Assembly: GCA_041392835.1 (NCBI GenBank)
Contig: JAWKLF010000003.1
Span: 124,001 to 188,000 of the forward strand
Reading direction: 5' to 3'
DNA: 64,000 nucleotides
DNA from: OLB11 sp041392835
GTDB lineage: Bacteria > Bacteroidota > Bacteroidia > Chitinophagales > Chitinophagaceae
Part shown: positions 9,269 to 18,708 of the stretch, in pieces
Layout of the letters: every line of letters starts with the position of its first letter
Position numbering within the stretch: the stretch's first letter is position 1
Program-made: the position numbers and the translations under genes
The notes under the pieces: model-generated
What the model was told of the DNA's origin: nothing
Database searches by the model: none
Seen by the model: the letters and a program-made list of their open reading frames with translations, nothing else

Positions 9269-9967
9269 TTAATCCCTTGATCTATTCATAAAAAGTAGAA
9301 TATAATAAATGAGCATCGCTATTGAACTTATAGCAGCTACTATATAGGTACGAGCAGCCCATTTTAATGCATCAGAAGCAGCATCATGCTCATCAGCCGT
9401 GGTTAAATTTGTTTGTTCTAACCAAGCCAATGCTCGGTTGCTTGCATCAAACTCTACAGGTAAGGTTACCAGAGCAAATATGGTAGATAACGAAAATAAC
9501 GCTATCCCTATTAAAAATATAGTTTGATTTCCGCCACCAAATCCCATCATGCCAACGCCAATGGCTATTAGCCATTGGGATAGCGATGTTCCAATTTTTA
9601 CGGCTGGTACCATTTTACTTCTCATCATAAGCATGTTATATTGAGTAGCATGTTGTACGGCGTGGCCACATTCGTGCGCAGCTACTGCTGCAGCACTCAC
9701 ACTTCTACCCTCAAATACATCTTGACTCAGATTTACAGTTTTGGTGGATGGATTATAGTGGTCCGATAAAAAGCCAGGTGTGCTTACTACTTGTACATCA
9801 TAAATATTGTTGTCGTGTAGCATCTTTTCGGCTATTTCTTTGCCCGACATGCCGTTTTGTAATCCAAATTTGGAATAGGTATTAAATTTTGATTTCAATC
9901 TGTTGCTTACTATCATACCAACAAAAAACATGATGCCAGCTATGATATAATATCCCATGAAAGCCAT
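9269..9967 (-). CDS. Membrane zinc metallopeptidase (Zn_peptidase_2, YugP family)
   Basis: 232 residues from the ATG at 9967. An upstream in-frame extension to 10072 exists but lacks family features. The first segment is a membrane helix (about 5-22). The zinc site is HECGHAVQHA, with His98, Glu99 and His102. Two or three hydrophobic helices follow (about 125-180), plus a final one near the C-terminus. The Asp/Asn-rich VEFDASNRAL motif is conserved in the family. Function is poorly known; it is presumed to be an inner-membrane peptidase. It converges with kdsC. Confidence 0.88.
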   Translation of the reverse strand: MAFMGYYIIAGIMFFVGMIVSNRLKSKFNTYSKFGLQNGMSGKEIAEKMLHDNNIYDVQVVSTPGFLSDHYNPSTKTVNLSQDVFEGRSVSAAAVAAHECGHAVQHATQYNMLMMRSKMVPAVKIGTSLSQWLIAIGVGMMGFGGGNQTIFLIGIALFSLSTIFALVTLPVEFDASNRALAWLEQTNLTTADEHDAASDALKWAARTYIVAAISSIAMLIYYILLFMNRSRD

Positions 9968-10289
9968 AATATATAATTTTTGTTTTAATGTGTTTAACAA
10001 ATATAAGCCCAATCTATATTTGAGAGTCAATAAATGCCAATATGGCTTGTTAAATATATAATAATACGCCATAAAGGCATTAATTTTTATTATATATGTA
10101 TATCTAATCGTTAATTTTTATAAAGTTTACTCATTTATTTTTTGAAATCATAAATCAAGTATGTACTTTAGCAATGAATTTTATGGGTTAGTAAGATAAG
10201 GGTTGTCGAGAAATTGACAGCCCTTTCTTCTTTAATAGCATAATATTTATCATAAAAAATAAAATTCAATTTTAGTATAAAAAACAAAA
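9968..10289. other. Divergent intergenic region between the zinc peptidase and radA
   Basis: 322 bases, very AT-rich, with no supported gene. It contains one clear hairpin (10200-10223, listed separately). A promoter-like TACTTTAG lies near 10164-10171, one or two bases off the phylum consensus. I see no tRNA fold or direct repeat in it. Confidence 0.5.
10200..10233 (+). terminator. Terminator-like hairpin upstream of radA
   Basis: GGGTTGTC (10200-10207) pairs with GACAGCCC (10216-10223) with one G-T wobble, around an 8-base loop, and is followed by TTTCTTCTTT. No plus-strand gene ends just before it. It may therefore end a short transcript starting in this gap, or act as a leader attenuator for radA, whose start is 57 bases further on. 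Confidence 0.5.
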
Positions 10290-11651
10290 GTGGCTAAAGA
10301 AAAAACTATTTTTATTTGTCAATCATGTGGTAATGAATCTCCCAAGTGGCAAGGCAAATGTCCGAGTTGTCAGGCTTGGAATACTTTAGTAGAAGAAATA
10401 AAAACAAAAGATACTTCCAAACAAACACAAAGAAGTTTTGAGGAAAATATTTCAGATCAGTATGCTATTCCTATACAAGATATTGAAACACACAAAACGC
10501 AAAGAATCGTTACGCCAGATTTGGAACTAAATAATGTGCTAGGAGGCGGTATTGTATCGGGCTCTGTAGTATTAGTTTCGGGCGAGCCAGGCATAGGCAA
10601 AAGTACTTTATTCTTGCAGTTGGCTTTGTCTTTGCAAAATATGCGAGTATTATATATTAGTGGCGAAGAAAGTTTGCAACAAATAAAACTCAGGGCAAAT
10701 CGATTAAACATAAAACATAATGAATTATTGGTATATACCAATACCAATACAACAGCTATATATAATGAAATAAAAAAAGTGCAGCCTCAACTTGTCATCG
10801 TAGATTCTATACAAACCTTAGAATCTTCATATATAGAAAGCGCACCTGGAAGTGTGAGTCAGGTGAGAGAATGCACAGCAGAAATAGTTCGGATAGCCAA
10901 AAAAAATAGAATACCAATTTTTATCATAGGACATATTACAAAAGATGGGGCAGTAGCAGGACCAAAAGTACTAGAGCACATGGTTGACACTGTGTTGTAT
11001 TTTGAAGGCGATCAGCATTATACCTATAGAATATTAAGAACCACTAAAAATAGATTTGGTAATGCTAGCGAATTGGGTATTTATGAAATGAGAGAAGATG
11101 GATTGAAGGGTATTCAAAACCCTTCTGAAATATTAATTTCACAACGAGATGAAAACTTAAGTGGCATAGCTATAGCTGCTACATTAGAGGGCGCAAGACC
11201 CCTTTTGATAGAAACCCAGGCCTTGGTAACACAAGCGGTGTATGGCACACCACAAAGAACAATTTCTGGTTTTGATAGTAAGCGAACACAATTATTACTG
11301 GCAGTTTTAGAAAAAAAAGGAGGATTCCATTTTGGCGTCAAAGATGTCTTTATAAATTTAGCTGGAGGCATACGAATCGAAGATCCAGCTATAGATTTGG
11401 CTATCATAAGCGCTTTATTATCCTCATACGAAGAAAGACCCATAGCAGACAAAATTTGTTTTGCAGGTGAAGTTGGGCTTAGCGGCGAAGTACGTGCTGT
11501 CCATAGAGTAGAACAACGTATTTCTGAAGCAGAAAAATTAGGTTTTGAAAAAATATATGTGTCATCGTACAATAAAATTTCATTACAAAATAAAAATATC
11601 GAAATCGTGAGCTTAAGTAATATTGAGCAGCTCTATCATTTATTATTTTAA
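10290..11651 (+). CDS. radA: DNA repair protein RadA (Sms)
   Basis: 453 residues, the usual length, starting at GTG (the protein begins MAKEKTIFICQSCG as family members do). It helps branch migration of recombination intermediates. Domains: an N-terminal C4 zinc finger (CQSCG ... CPSC), a RecA-like ATPase with Walker A GEPGIGKST, the RadA-specific KNRFG motif, and a C-terminal Lon-like P domain (DLAIISALLSS, FAGEVGLSGEVRAV). comF follows after 1 base, so the two are probably co-transcribed. Confidence 0.97.
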   Translation: MAKEKTIFICQSCGNESPKWQGKCPSCQAWNTLVEEIKTKDTSKQTQRSFEENISDQYAIPIQDIETHKTQRIVTPDLELNNVLGGGIVSGSVVLVSGEPGIGKSTLFLQLALSLQNMRVLYISGEESLQQIKLRANRLNIKHNELLVYTNTNTTAIYNEIKKVQPQLVIVDSIQTLESSYIESAPGSVSQVRECTAEIVRIAKKNRIPIFIIGHITKDGAVAGPKVLEHMVDTVLYFEGDQHYTYRILRTTKNRFGNASELGIYEMREDGLKGIQNPSEILISQRDENLSGIAIAATLEGARPLLIETQALVTQAVYGTPQRTISGFDSKRTQLLLAVLEKKGGFHFGVKDVFINLAGGIRIEDPAIDLAIISALLSSYEERPIADKICFAGEVGLSGEVRAVHRVEQRISEAEKLGFEKIYVSSYNKISLQNKNIEIVSLSNIEQLYHLLF

Positions 11652-11652
11652 T

Positions 11653-12354
11653 ATGAAAAGCATAGTTGCTATATCTCAAAATATTGTAGATCTCTTCTTT
11701 CCAAATATGTGTGCTGCATGCCATGCACATTTGTCAAACTCAGAAAAAGATTTGTGTTTTGCTTGTCTTCAATTATTACCTAAAACATCTTTTCATCTTC
11801 AGAAAAACAACCCAGTAGAACAAAAACTTTTTGGACGAGTAGATATTCAAAGAGGAACTGCGCTTTTTTATTTTTCTAAAGAAAGTCGTATGCAAGAAAT
11901 TTTGCATGCCATTAAATACAAAAAACAATTTTCTTTAGCTGAAAAAATGGGATGGCTGATGGCAAACGAATTTCAAAATTCAGATTGGCTTCATGACATA
12001 GATTGTATTATACCTATTCCCCTTTCATTCCAAAAAGAAAAAGTAAGGGGCTATAATCAAAGCGCACTTTTAGCTAAAGCCTTTGCCGAAAAAGTCAATA
12101 TTCCAATATTGCAACATGCTATCAAAAGAATTAAAAACACCGAGACACAAACAAAGAAGTCAAAACTTGAACGATTGCAAAATGTGCAAGATGCTTTTGA
12201 ATGGCAAAAGAATCAAACTATTCAAAACAAACACATCTTACTTATAGACGATGTGATAACCACTGGAGCTACATTAGAATCTTGTATTCAAGCCATTCAA
12301 AAAAGCACGTCAAACAAAGTCAGTATATTAGCTTTGGCTTATGCAATAGAATAG
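11653..12354 (+). CDS. ComF family phosphoribosyltransferase-like protein
   Basis: 233 residues from the ATG at 11653, one base after the radA stop; a longer upstream start would overlap radA. The N-terminal zinc-binding cysteines (CAACHAHL ... LCFACL) precede a type I phosphoribosyltransferase domain with the PRPP motif ILLIDDVITTGATL. The middle segment VRGYNQSALLAKAFA is typical of ComF. Relatives support DNA uptake or processing in competence. Linkage to radA fits a DNA-handling role. Confidence 0.92.
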   Translation: MKSIVAISQNIVDLFFPNMCAACHAHLSNSEKDLCFACLQLLPKTSFHLQKNNPVEQKLFGRVDIQRGTALFYFSKESRMQEILHAIKYKKQFSLAEKMGWLMANEFQNSDWLHDIDCIIPIPLSFQKEKVRGYNQSALLAKAFAEKVNIPILQHAIKRIKNTETQTKKSKLERLQNVQDAFEWQKNQTIQNKHILLIDDVITTGATLESCIQAIQKSTSNKVSILALAYAIE

Positions 12355-12386
12355 AGTTTTTTACGTTATTTTTGCACACGGTTTTT

Positions 12387-13808
12387 ATGAAGAAATCCTT
12401 ATTTATTTTTATTCTTTTTTTGTTTTCGGTAATCCTGATGCAAGGCATAATTTCTTGTAAAAAGACTACATTTTTAACACAAGGCGGCAATCTTTCCTTT
12501 TCGGTAGACACCTTGCGTTTTGATACACTATTTACTACTATGGGTAGCGTAACAAGAAGTTTTAAAATATATAATGACAATAAACAAGCAGTCAGAATAA
12601 ATCAAATCCGATTGGAAAACGGACAGCAATCAGCTTATAGAATGAATATTGATGGAGTGGCTACGCAGGCTATTCAAAACGTGGAAATTGCTCCCAATGA
12701 TAGTATTTATGTTTTTGTGGCTATTACCATAGACCCCACAAGTGCTACTAATCCTTTTATAGTACAAGACAAAGTGTTGATTACACTTAATGAAAATACA
12801 AGTGAAATTCCTTTAGAAGCATTTGGGCAAGATGCACATTATATCGTTGGCGAAATTTTAGATTCTCAAACATGGATAAATGATAAGCCTTATGTCATAA
12901 TACACAGTGCATTAGTAGACACTAATGCTGTTTTGACCATACAAAAAGGCTGTAGAATATATATGCATCAAGATTCTAAACTCTATGTGGCTGGTACATT
13001 GAATGTATTTGGCACTAAAACAGATAGCGTTATATTTCAGGGCGACCGTTTGGATAGAGACTATTTTGGATACAAAGATTATCCAGGCGAATGGAGAGGC
13101 ATAGACTTCTTGAATACTGGCTGGCAATCTATCATGAATTATTGTATAGTAAAAAATGCAGGTATATCTGATGCAGCTATCCTAGTAAGACCACCAGATA
13201 AAAATTTGGGAGTTGCCAATATGTTAGAAATGAATAATTGCACTATAGCCAATTCAGCTAGCTACGGTGTACTATGCATCAATTCTAAAGTATTAATGAA
13301 TAATTGCTTAGTGCACACATGCGGATTGCAATCTGTAGCAATGATAGAAGGTGGAGATTATAGAATGAATTTTTGTACTATAGCAACATATGGCGGTATA
13401 GGTATCAATCATGCGCAGCAACCATCTGTTGCTATATTGAATTATAGAGATACAAGTCTTACTGGCTATACTGGTGCCAACCTCAACCTAATTATGAATA
13501 ATTGTGTTGTAGATGGCTCTTTAGAAGATGAAATTGTATTGGCAAAGAAAAATAATTGGACTTTTTCAGTAAGTATCAATCATTGTGCCTTTAAACGCAA
13601 GACTGCTTTAGATAATGCGCTTGTAAGCCCAGTAAATACTCTTTTTAATGTACAACCACAATTTAAGGATTATGCTAAATGGGATTTTCATATTGAAGCT
13701 ACATCTGCCCTGAAAGGAGCTGGTATAAGTGTGCCCATAGTAATAGAAGATATGGATGGAATACCAAGACCCAATCCGCCCTCCATTGGTTGCTATGAAG
13801 CACTTTAA
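12387..13808 (+). CDS. Lipoprotein with right-handed beta-helix fold
   Basis: 473 residues from the ATG at 12387, which opens a lipoprotein signal with lipobox GIISC followed by KK. The first part (about 30-130) looks like a beta-sandwich domain (TMGSVTRSFKIYNDNKQAV). The rest has short repeats around asparagine-rich strands (MNYCIVKNAG, MNNCTIANS, MNNCLVHTCG, MNNCVVDGS), the ladder pattern of a parallel beta-helix. The end (GIPRPNPPSIGCYEAL) is common in such Bacteroidota lipoproteins. No catalytic residues recognised. It lies just before the polysaccharide locus but probably has its own role at the cell surface. Confidence 0.8.
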   Translation: MKKSLFIFILFLFSVILMQGIISCKKTTFLTQGGNLSFSVDTLRFDTLFTTMGSVTRSFKIYNDNKQAVRINQIRLENGQQSAYRMNIDGVATQAIQNVEIAPNDSIYVFVAITIDPTSATNPFIVQDKVLITLNENTSEIPLEAFGQDAHYIVGEILDSQTWINDKPYVIIHSALVDTNAVLTIQKGCRIYMHQDSKLYVAGTLNVFGTKTDSVIFQGDRLDRDYFGYKDYPGEWRGIDFLNTGWQSIMNYCIVKNAGISDAAILVRPPDKNLGVANMLEMNNCTIANSASYGVLCINSKVLMNNCLVHTCGLQSVAMIEGGDYRMNFCTIATYGGIGINHAQQPSVAILNYRDTSLTGYTGANLNLIMNNCVVDGSLEDEIVLAKKNNWTFSVSINHCAFKRKTALDNALVSPVNTLFNVQPQFKDYAKWDFHIEATSALKGAGISVPIVIEDMDGIPRPNPPSIGCYEAL

Positions 13809-13822
13809 AAAAAACAATAAAA

Positions 13823-14878
13823 ATGAATAAAAATATACTCATCACGGGAGGTGCTGGATTTATAGGTTCACACGTTGTAAGACTTTTTGTAAACAAATAT
13901 CCTAATTACAATATCATCAATATTGATAAACTGACCTACGCAGGCAATTTAGAAAACATTAAAGATATAGAATCAGCTACAAACTATCATTTTGTCAAAG
14001 CCGATATTTGTGATGAAGAAATAGTAAAAGAAGTATTTGAAAAATATCAAATCCAAGCGGTCATACATCTGGCTGCAGAATCTCATGTAGATCGCTCAAT
14101 ATCAGATCCACTCGCATTTGTAAAAACAAATATTATGGGCACAGCTGTATTACTCAATGCTGCTAAATCGTATTGGCAAAACCAGTGGGATGAGAAACTA
14201 TTTTATCATGTTTCTACTGATGAAGTATATGGTACTCTTGGTGATGAAGGTTTTTTTTATGAAAATACCCCTTACGATCCAAGAAGCCCTTATAGTGCAA
14301 GCAAAGCAGCAAGCGATCATTTGGCTATGTCTTTTTTTCATACTTATAATTTCCCAATTATAATTAGCAACTGCTCAAATAACTATGGACCCAATCATTT
14401 TCCTGAAAAATTAATTCCTTTATCTATTCACAATATCATTCAAAACAAACCCTTGCCCATCTATGGTAAAGGTGAAAATGTTAGAGATTGGCTTTATGTA
14501 AAAGACCATGCCAATGCAATCGATTTGATTTTTCATGAAGGAAAAAAAGGAGAAACCTATAATATTGGAGGACACAATGAATGGAAAAATATTGATTTAA
14601 TTCGTTTGTTGTGTGATAAGATGGATGAAAAATTGGGAAGAGAAATAGGAAGTTCTCAACAATTAATAAGCTTTGTAAAAGACAGAAGTGGGCACGATTT
14701 GAGATATGCTATAGATGCAACAAAACTTCAGCAGGAGCTTGGCTGGAAACCGTCTTTGCAATTTGAAGAAGGGCTATCGCTAACTATAGATTGGTATTTG
14801 GAAAACAAAGAATGGCTTGAACATGTTACAAGTGGCTCCTATCAATCCTATTACGAAAAACAATATTCAACAGCATAA
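13823..14878 (+). CDS. rfbB: dTDP-glucose 4,6-dehydratase
   Basis: 351 residues, the usual length. Converts dTDP-glucose to dTDP-4-keto-6-deoxyglucose, the branch point to dTDP-rhamnose and other deoxysugars. NAD site GGAGFIGSHVV near residues 8-18; catalytic motifs STDEVYGTLGDEG and YSASKAASDH (Tyr-x-x-x-Lys). First gene of the nucleotide-sugar part of the polysaccharide locus, 3 bases before rfbA. No rfbC or rfbD is present in the window. Confidence 0.97.
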   Translation: MNKNILITGGAGFIGSHVVRLFVNKYPNYNIINIDKLTYAGNLENIKDIESATNYHFVKADICDEEIVKEVFEKYQIQAVIHLAAESHVDRSISDPLAFVKTNIMGTAVLLNAAKSYWQNQWDEKLFYHVSTDEVYGTLGDEGFFYENTPYDPRSPYSASKAASDHLAMSFFHTYNFPIIISNCSNNYGPNHFPEKLIPLSIHNIIQNKPLPIYGKGENVRDWLYVKDHANAIDLIFHEGKKGETYNIGGHNEWKNIDLIRLLCDKMDEKLGREIGSSQQLISFVKDRSGHDLRYAIDATKLQQELGWKPSLQFEEGLSLTIDWYLENKEWLEHVTSGSYQSYYEKQYSTA

Positions 14879-14881
14879 TAA

Positions 14882-15742
14882 ATGAAAGGAATAATACTAG
14901 CAGGCGGATCAGGTACTAGACTCTATCCCATTACCAAAGGCATTTCAAAACAGCTAATGCCAATTTATGATAAACCCATGATATATTATCCATTGTCTGT
15001 ATTACTCATGTCAGGAATCAGTGAGATATTAATCATTACTACGGCAGAAGATCAAGAACAATTTAAACGATTATTAGGAAATGGCGATGATATTGGGTGT
15101 AAAATACAATATGCCATACAACATATACCAAATGGTTTGGCACAAGCATTTGTAATTGGCGAAGAATTTATTGGAAAAGACTCTGTTGCTTTGGTTTTAG
15201 GAGATAATATTTTTTATGGAAGTGGCTTAGGGCGGCAGCTACAAGCTTTGAAAAACATTGAAGGCGGTTATGTATTTGCATACCCAGTTTCGGATCCCGA
15301 GCGTTATGGCGTTGTATCTTTTGATGCACAAATGAAGGCCATTTCGATAGAAGAAAAACCTCATAATCCACGTTCAAATTACGCAGTGCCAGGTTTGTAT
15401 TTTTATGATAATAGTGTAGTAGAAATAGCCAAAAATTTACAGCCATCTCCAAGGGGAGAGTACGAAATAACAGATGTGAATAAAGTGTATTTGCAACAAG
15501 GTCGCTTGCATGTATCCGTTTTGGAACGCACTACAGCTTGGCTCGATACGGGCACGTTTGAAAGTTTGCACGATGCATCAGAGTTTGTACGTGTAATAGA
15601 AAAAAGACAAGGTACAAAAATTGGTTGCATAGAAGAGATAGCTTATAAAATGGGATTTATAGATAAGGAGCAACTAAAGAATTTGGCCAAAAATCTAAGC
15701 AAAAGTGGATATGGAGAATATTTAATGCATATAATAGAATAG
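14882..15742 (+). CDS. rfbA: Glucose-1-phosphate thymidylyltransferase
   Basis: 286 residues, the usual length. Makes dTDP-glucose from dTTP and glucose-1-phosphate, the substrate of RfbB. The nucleotide site ILAGGSGTRLYPIT is at the start; VLGDNIFYG and the sugar-binding EKPHNPRSNYAVPGLYFYD follow, then TTAWLDTGTFESL. Part of the rfbBA pair. Confidence 0.97.
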   Translation: MKGIILAGGSGTRLYPITKGISKQLMPIYDKPMIYYPLSVLLMSGISEILIITTAEDQEQFKRLLGNGDDIGCKIQYAIQHIPNGLAQAFVIGEEFIGKDSVALVLGDNIFYGSGLGRQLQALKNIEGGYVFAYPVSDPERYGVVSFDAQMKAISIEEKPHNPRSNYAVPGLYFYDNSVVEIAKNLQPSPRGEYEITDVNKVYLQQGRLHVSVLERTTAWLDTGTFESLHDASEFVRVIEKRQGTKIGCIEEIAYKMGFIDKEQLKNLAKNLSKSGYGEYLMHIIE

Positions 15743-15781
15743 TCTCTTATTTTGATTTAATTTCGTTGTTTGATATACGAT

Positions 15782-16360
15782 ATGGAATCCAAATTTTTTG
15801 CTCATCCTACAGCTATTATTGATGAAGATTGCAGTATTGCAAACCATGTTAAAATATGGCATTTTAGCCATATCATGTCTAAATGTGTGATAGGTGAGGG
15901 CTGTAACATAGGGCAGAATGTAGTAATTTCTCCCGAAGTAGTGCTTGGAAAAAATGTGAAGATTCAAAATAATGTTTCTGTATATACTGGCGTGACCTGT
16001 GATGATGATGTTTTTTTAGGACCTTCTTGTGTATTTACTAATGTAATCAATCCACGCAGTGGAGTAAATAGGCGAGGACAATACGACAAAACACATGTAG
16101 GAAAAGGAGCAAGTATAGGAGCCAATGCCACCATAGTGTGTGGACACAATATTGGCCAATATGCATTCGTAGGTGCTGGAGCAGTGGTGACTAAAGAGGT
16201 AGCGGATTTTGCATTGGTGGTAGGCAACCCTGCCAAACAGATAGGCTGGATTAGTGAATATGGACACAGACTTGTTTTTGATGAAAACAATCAAGCTGTA
16301 TGTCAAGAAAGTGGACAAGTCTATCGTTTAGAAAAAAATTTTGTAAAACGAATAAAGTAA
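15782..16360 (+). CDS. wbpD: WbpD/WlbB-type UDP-amino-sugar N-acetyltransferase
   Basis: 193 residues from the ATG at 15782, preferred over an in-frame TTG 12 bases upstream. A left-handed beta-helix acetyltransferase: hexapeptide repeats run from HPTAIIDEDCSI through GASIGANATIVCGHNIGQYAFVGAG, ending DFALVVGNPAKQIGWISEYG. IWHFSHIM and NIGQNVVI match WbpD/WlbB closely. This enzyme acetylates the 3-amino group of UDP-2-acetamido-3-amino-glucuronate to give UDP-GlcNAc(3NAc)A. It sits 3 bases before the WbpB-type gene of the same pathway. Confidence 0.88.
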   Translation: MESKFFAHPTAIIDEDCSIANHVKIWHFSHIMSKCVIGEGCNIGQNVVISPEVVLGKNVKIQNNVSVYTGVTCDDDVFLGPSCVFTNVINPRSGVNRRGQYDKTHVGKGASIGANATIVCGHNIGQYAFVGAGAVVTKEVADFALVVGNPAKQIGWISEYGHRLVFDENNQAVCQESGQVYRLEKNFVKRIK

Positions 16361-16363
16361 ATA

Positions 16364-17386
16364 ATGGGAAAAATAAAATTTGCAGTTGTAGGATGCGGAC
16401 ACATTGGAAAACGACATGCAGAAATGATATCTCGAAATGAAGATTGTGAGCTTGTAGCTTTAATAGATGTAAAACCTAAAAAGAGTTTAGGTATTGAAGA
16501 ATACAATGCACAGTTTTTTAATTCGTTAGAAGAATTTTTAGTCAATGAAATAGCTTCTCAAGTAGATGTGGTCAATATTGCATCGCCCAATGGATTGCAT
16601 GCAAAACAAGCCATACAGGTGTTGAACGCACAAAAACATGTTGTAGTAGAAAAACCAATGGCACTTGCTAAGCGAGATGCAGAAGAAGTTATCTATAAAG
16701 CATTACAAGTACATAAATATGTTTTTGCGGTCATGCAAAATCGATATAGCCCGCCCAGTATTTGGATTCAGAACATATTAAATGAGAAGAAACTTGGGGA
16801 AATTTATATGGTACAACTTAACTGTTACTGGAATCGCGATGAGCGATACTATCAAAAAGAAAGTTGGCATGGAAAAAAAGAATTAGATGGTGGCGTTTTA
16901 TTTACACAGTTTTCGCATTTTATCGATTTGATGTATTGGCTATTTGGCGACATAAAAAATATACATTCCAGATTGCAGAATTTTAATCACCGCCATTTAA
17001 CAGATTTTGTAGAAGACAGCGGTATTGTACAGTTCGAATTTGTTAATGAGGGCATAGGATGTATTAATTTTTCAACGTCAATATGGGATAGAAACTTAGA
17101 AAGTTCAATGACTATTATAGGAGAAAAAGGAAGTGTAAAAATTGGAGGTCAATACATGGATAAAATAGAGCAGTGTCATATCAAAGATTATGAAATGCCC
17201 GAACTGCCACCTACCAACCCTGGCAACGACTACGGATTATACAAGGGTAGCGCAGCTAACCACCACTTTGTAATAGAAAATGTAGTAGATGTATTAAAAA
17301 ATAAAGCGCCTATTTCAACCAATTCGTTAGAGGGTTTGAAAGTGGTAGATATTATTGAGAGAATTTATGAATCGTACAAAATATGA
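16364..17386 (+). CDS. wbpB: WbpB/WlbA-type UDP-GlcNAcA 3-dehydrogenase (Gfo/Idh/MocA family)
   Basis: 340 residues. N-terminal Rossmann fold with GCGHIGKRHAE (about 11-21), the family EKP motif in VVVEKPMALAKRDA, then the substrate domain with CYWNRDERYY and ELDGGVLFTQFSHFIDLMYW. WbpB/WlbA oxidises C3 of UDP-GlcNAcA so that an aminotransferase (WbpE) can act. No DegT-type aminotransferase is in the window, so WbpE must be elsewhere. Position next to wbpD supports the assignment over other oxidoreductases of the family. The last 4 bases overlap the flippase gene. Confidence 0.82.
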   Translation: MGKIKFAVVGCGHIGKRHAEMISRNEDCELVALIDVKPKKSLGIEEYNAQFFNSLEEFLVNEIASQVDVVNIASPNGLHAKQAIQVLNAQKHVVVEKPMALAKRDAEEVIYKALQVHKYVFAVMQNRYSPPSIWIQNILNEKKLGEIYMVQLNCYWNRDERYYQKESWHGKKELDGGVLFTQFSHFIDLMYWLFGDIKNIHSRLQNFNHRHLTDFVEDSGIVQFEFVNEGIGCINFSTSIWDRNLESSMTIIGEKGSVKIGGQYMDKIEQCHIKDYEMPELPPTNPGNDYGLYKGSAANHHFVIENVVDVLKNKAPISTNSLEGLKVVDIIERIYESYKI

Positions 17387-18708
17387 GTTTAAAAAAGCAT
17401 ATTAATGTAACAGTACTTTCTCAAATTGTAGTAGTTAGTTTTACTTTTCTCACATCGGTTTTATTATCTCGTATACTTGGTGCAGACGTTAGAGGAGACT
17501 ATGCACTTTTTACTTCCTCAGTAGCATTAGTAGTAGTGTGGCTTGGTTTTAGTTTTCCAGCATCAATTATTTATTTTGTATCTTCTAATAAATTAAAACC
17601 TAATAGTATTTTTTATACGCTGTTACTCTTTTCTGGTATTACAGCTATTTTTTTATTTTTTTTTGTGAGCGGGTTGGGCTTTTTTGAAAAACAAACATTA
17701 ATTTTTCCAAAAGAGCATTATAGCCTTACATGGAAAATTAGTTTTGCCATTGCATTTCTTATAACAGCAATGAACAATATTGTAATAGCATTTCTCAATA
17801 CTCAAAAGAAGTTTTACCATTTATCTGTTTTGCAAATAATTTTTAGCATTATTACCTTTTCAATTTATTTATTCGTTTTTATTTCAAAAACTCGAGTTGG
17901 GAGTGCATTTTTTTCATGGGCTGTAATTATTACATATGGTGTTGTTGTACTTCAATTTCTTGTCAATTTATTTTATTATTTTAAATATGTTCCACACGCT
18001 GGGCATTTAGAATGGCTACCCCGTAAAGCTTTTGTAGCCTTGTTCAAATTTTCTACCATTGCTTGGCTGTGTAATGCTTTTCAATTTCTAAGTTATAAAA
18101 TTGATTTTTGGATTATATCGGCCTATCATGGCAATGCTGATTTGGGTATCTATTCTGTGGGCGTTTCATTAGTACAAATGTTGTGGCTATTGCCCAATGC
18201 CGTAACTACAGTATTGTATACATACATGAGTGGTTATAATGAAAAAAAATCAGAAGAGTTAACAGTGATGATCTCAGGAGTTATCTTTTGGATAGCATTA
18301 CTTGGGGGCATTTTATTTGCCGCTCTATTATACTTTTTGATTCCTATTATATATGGAGTTGAATTCAAAAATGCAGTTTGGGTTGTATTCCTTACAATGC
18401 CAGGTGTTATCCTTATGGCTTACCCTATTATATTAAGTACCTTTTTTGCAAGCAAAGGAAAAATTATATATAACTTATATAGTACTCTTATTTGTTTTAT
18501 TGTCATTATTCTATTCGATTTCATATTAATTCCTACTTATTCTATGTATGGAGCAGCTATTGCAAGCGCATTTGCATATGCTTCATATATTATTACGCAT
18601 ACTTTCTTATTTTTGAAGAAATTTGACAAAGAGCAGCGATATAGCTTTTTAAGTTTTTTTAAAATTGACATTAAAAAATTGATTCATGAGTTTAACATAT
18701 CAAAATAA
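17383..18708 (+). CDS. Polysaccharide flippase (Wzx, MATE/MviN-like superfamily)
   Basis: 441 residues with about twelve hydrophobic helices and the start NVTVLSQIVVVSFTFLTSVL typical of oligosaccharide flippases. It would move lipid-linked repeat units across the inner membrane. It begins 4 bases inside the WbpB gene (ATGA overlap), showing translational coupling. Very phenylalanine- and isoleucine-rich, as is usual. No Wzy polymerase is recognised nearby. Confidence 0.88.
   Translation: MSLKKHINVTVLSQIVVVSFTFLTSVLLSRILGADVRGDYALFTSSVALVVVWLGFSFPASIIYFVSSNKLKPNSIFYTLLLFSGITAIFLFFFVSGLGFFEKQTLIFPKEHYSLTWKISFAIAFLITAMNNIVIAFLNTQKKFYHLSVLQIIFSIITFSIYLFVFISKTRVGSAFFSWAVIITYGVVVLQFLVNLFYYFKYVPHAGHLEWLPRKAFVALFKFSTIAWLCNAFQFLSYKIDFWIISAYHGNADLGIYSVGVSLVQMLWLLPNAVTTVLYTYMSGYNEKKSEELTVMISGVIFWIALLGGILFAALLYFLIPIIYGVEFKNAVWVVFLTMPGVILMAYPIILSTFFASKGKIIYNLYSTLICFIVIILFDFILIPTYSMYGAAIASAFAYASYIITHTFLFLKKFDKEQRYSFLSFFKIDIKKLIHEFNISK

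Noticed and set aside
11114..11572. A 152-codon open frame opposite radA
   Set aside because: It mirrors the conserved RadA C-terminal domain; composition and motifs do not suggest a protein.
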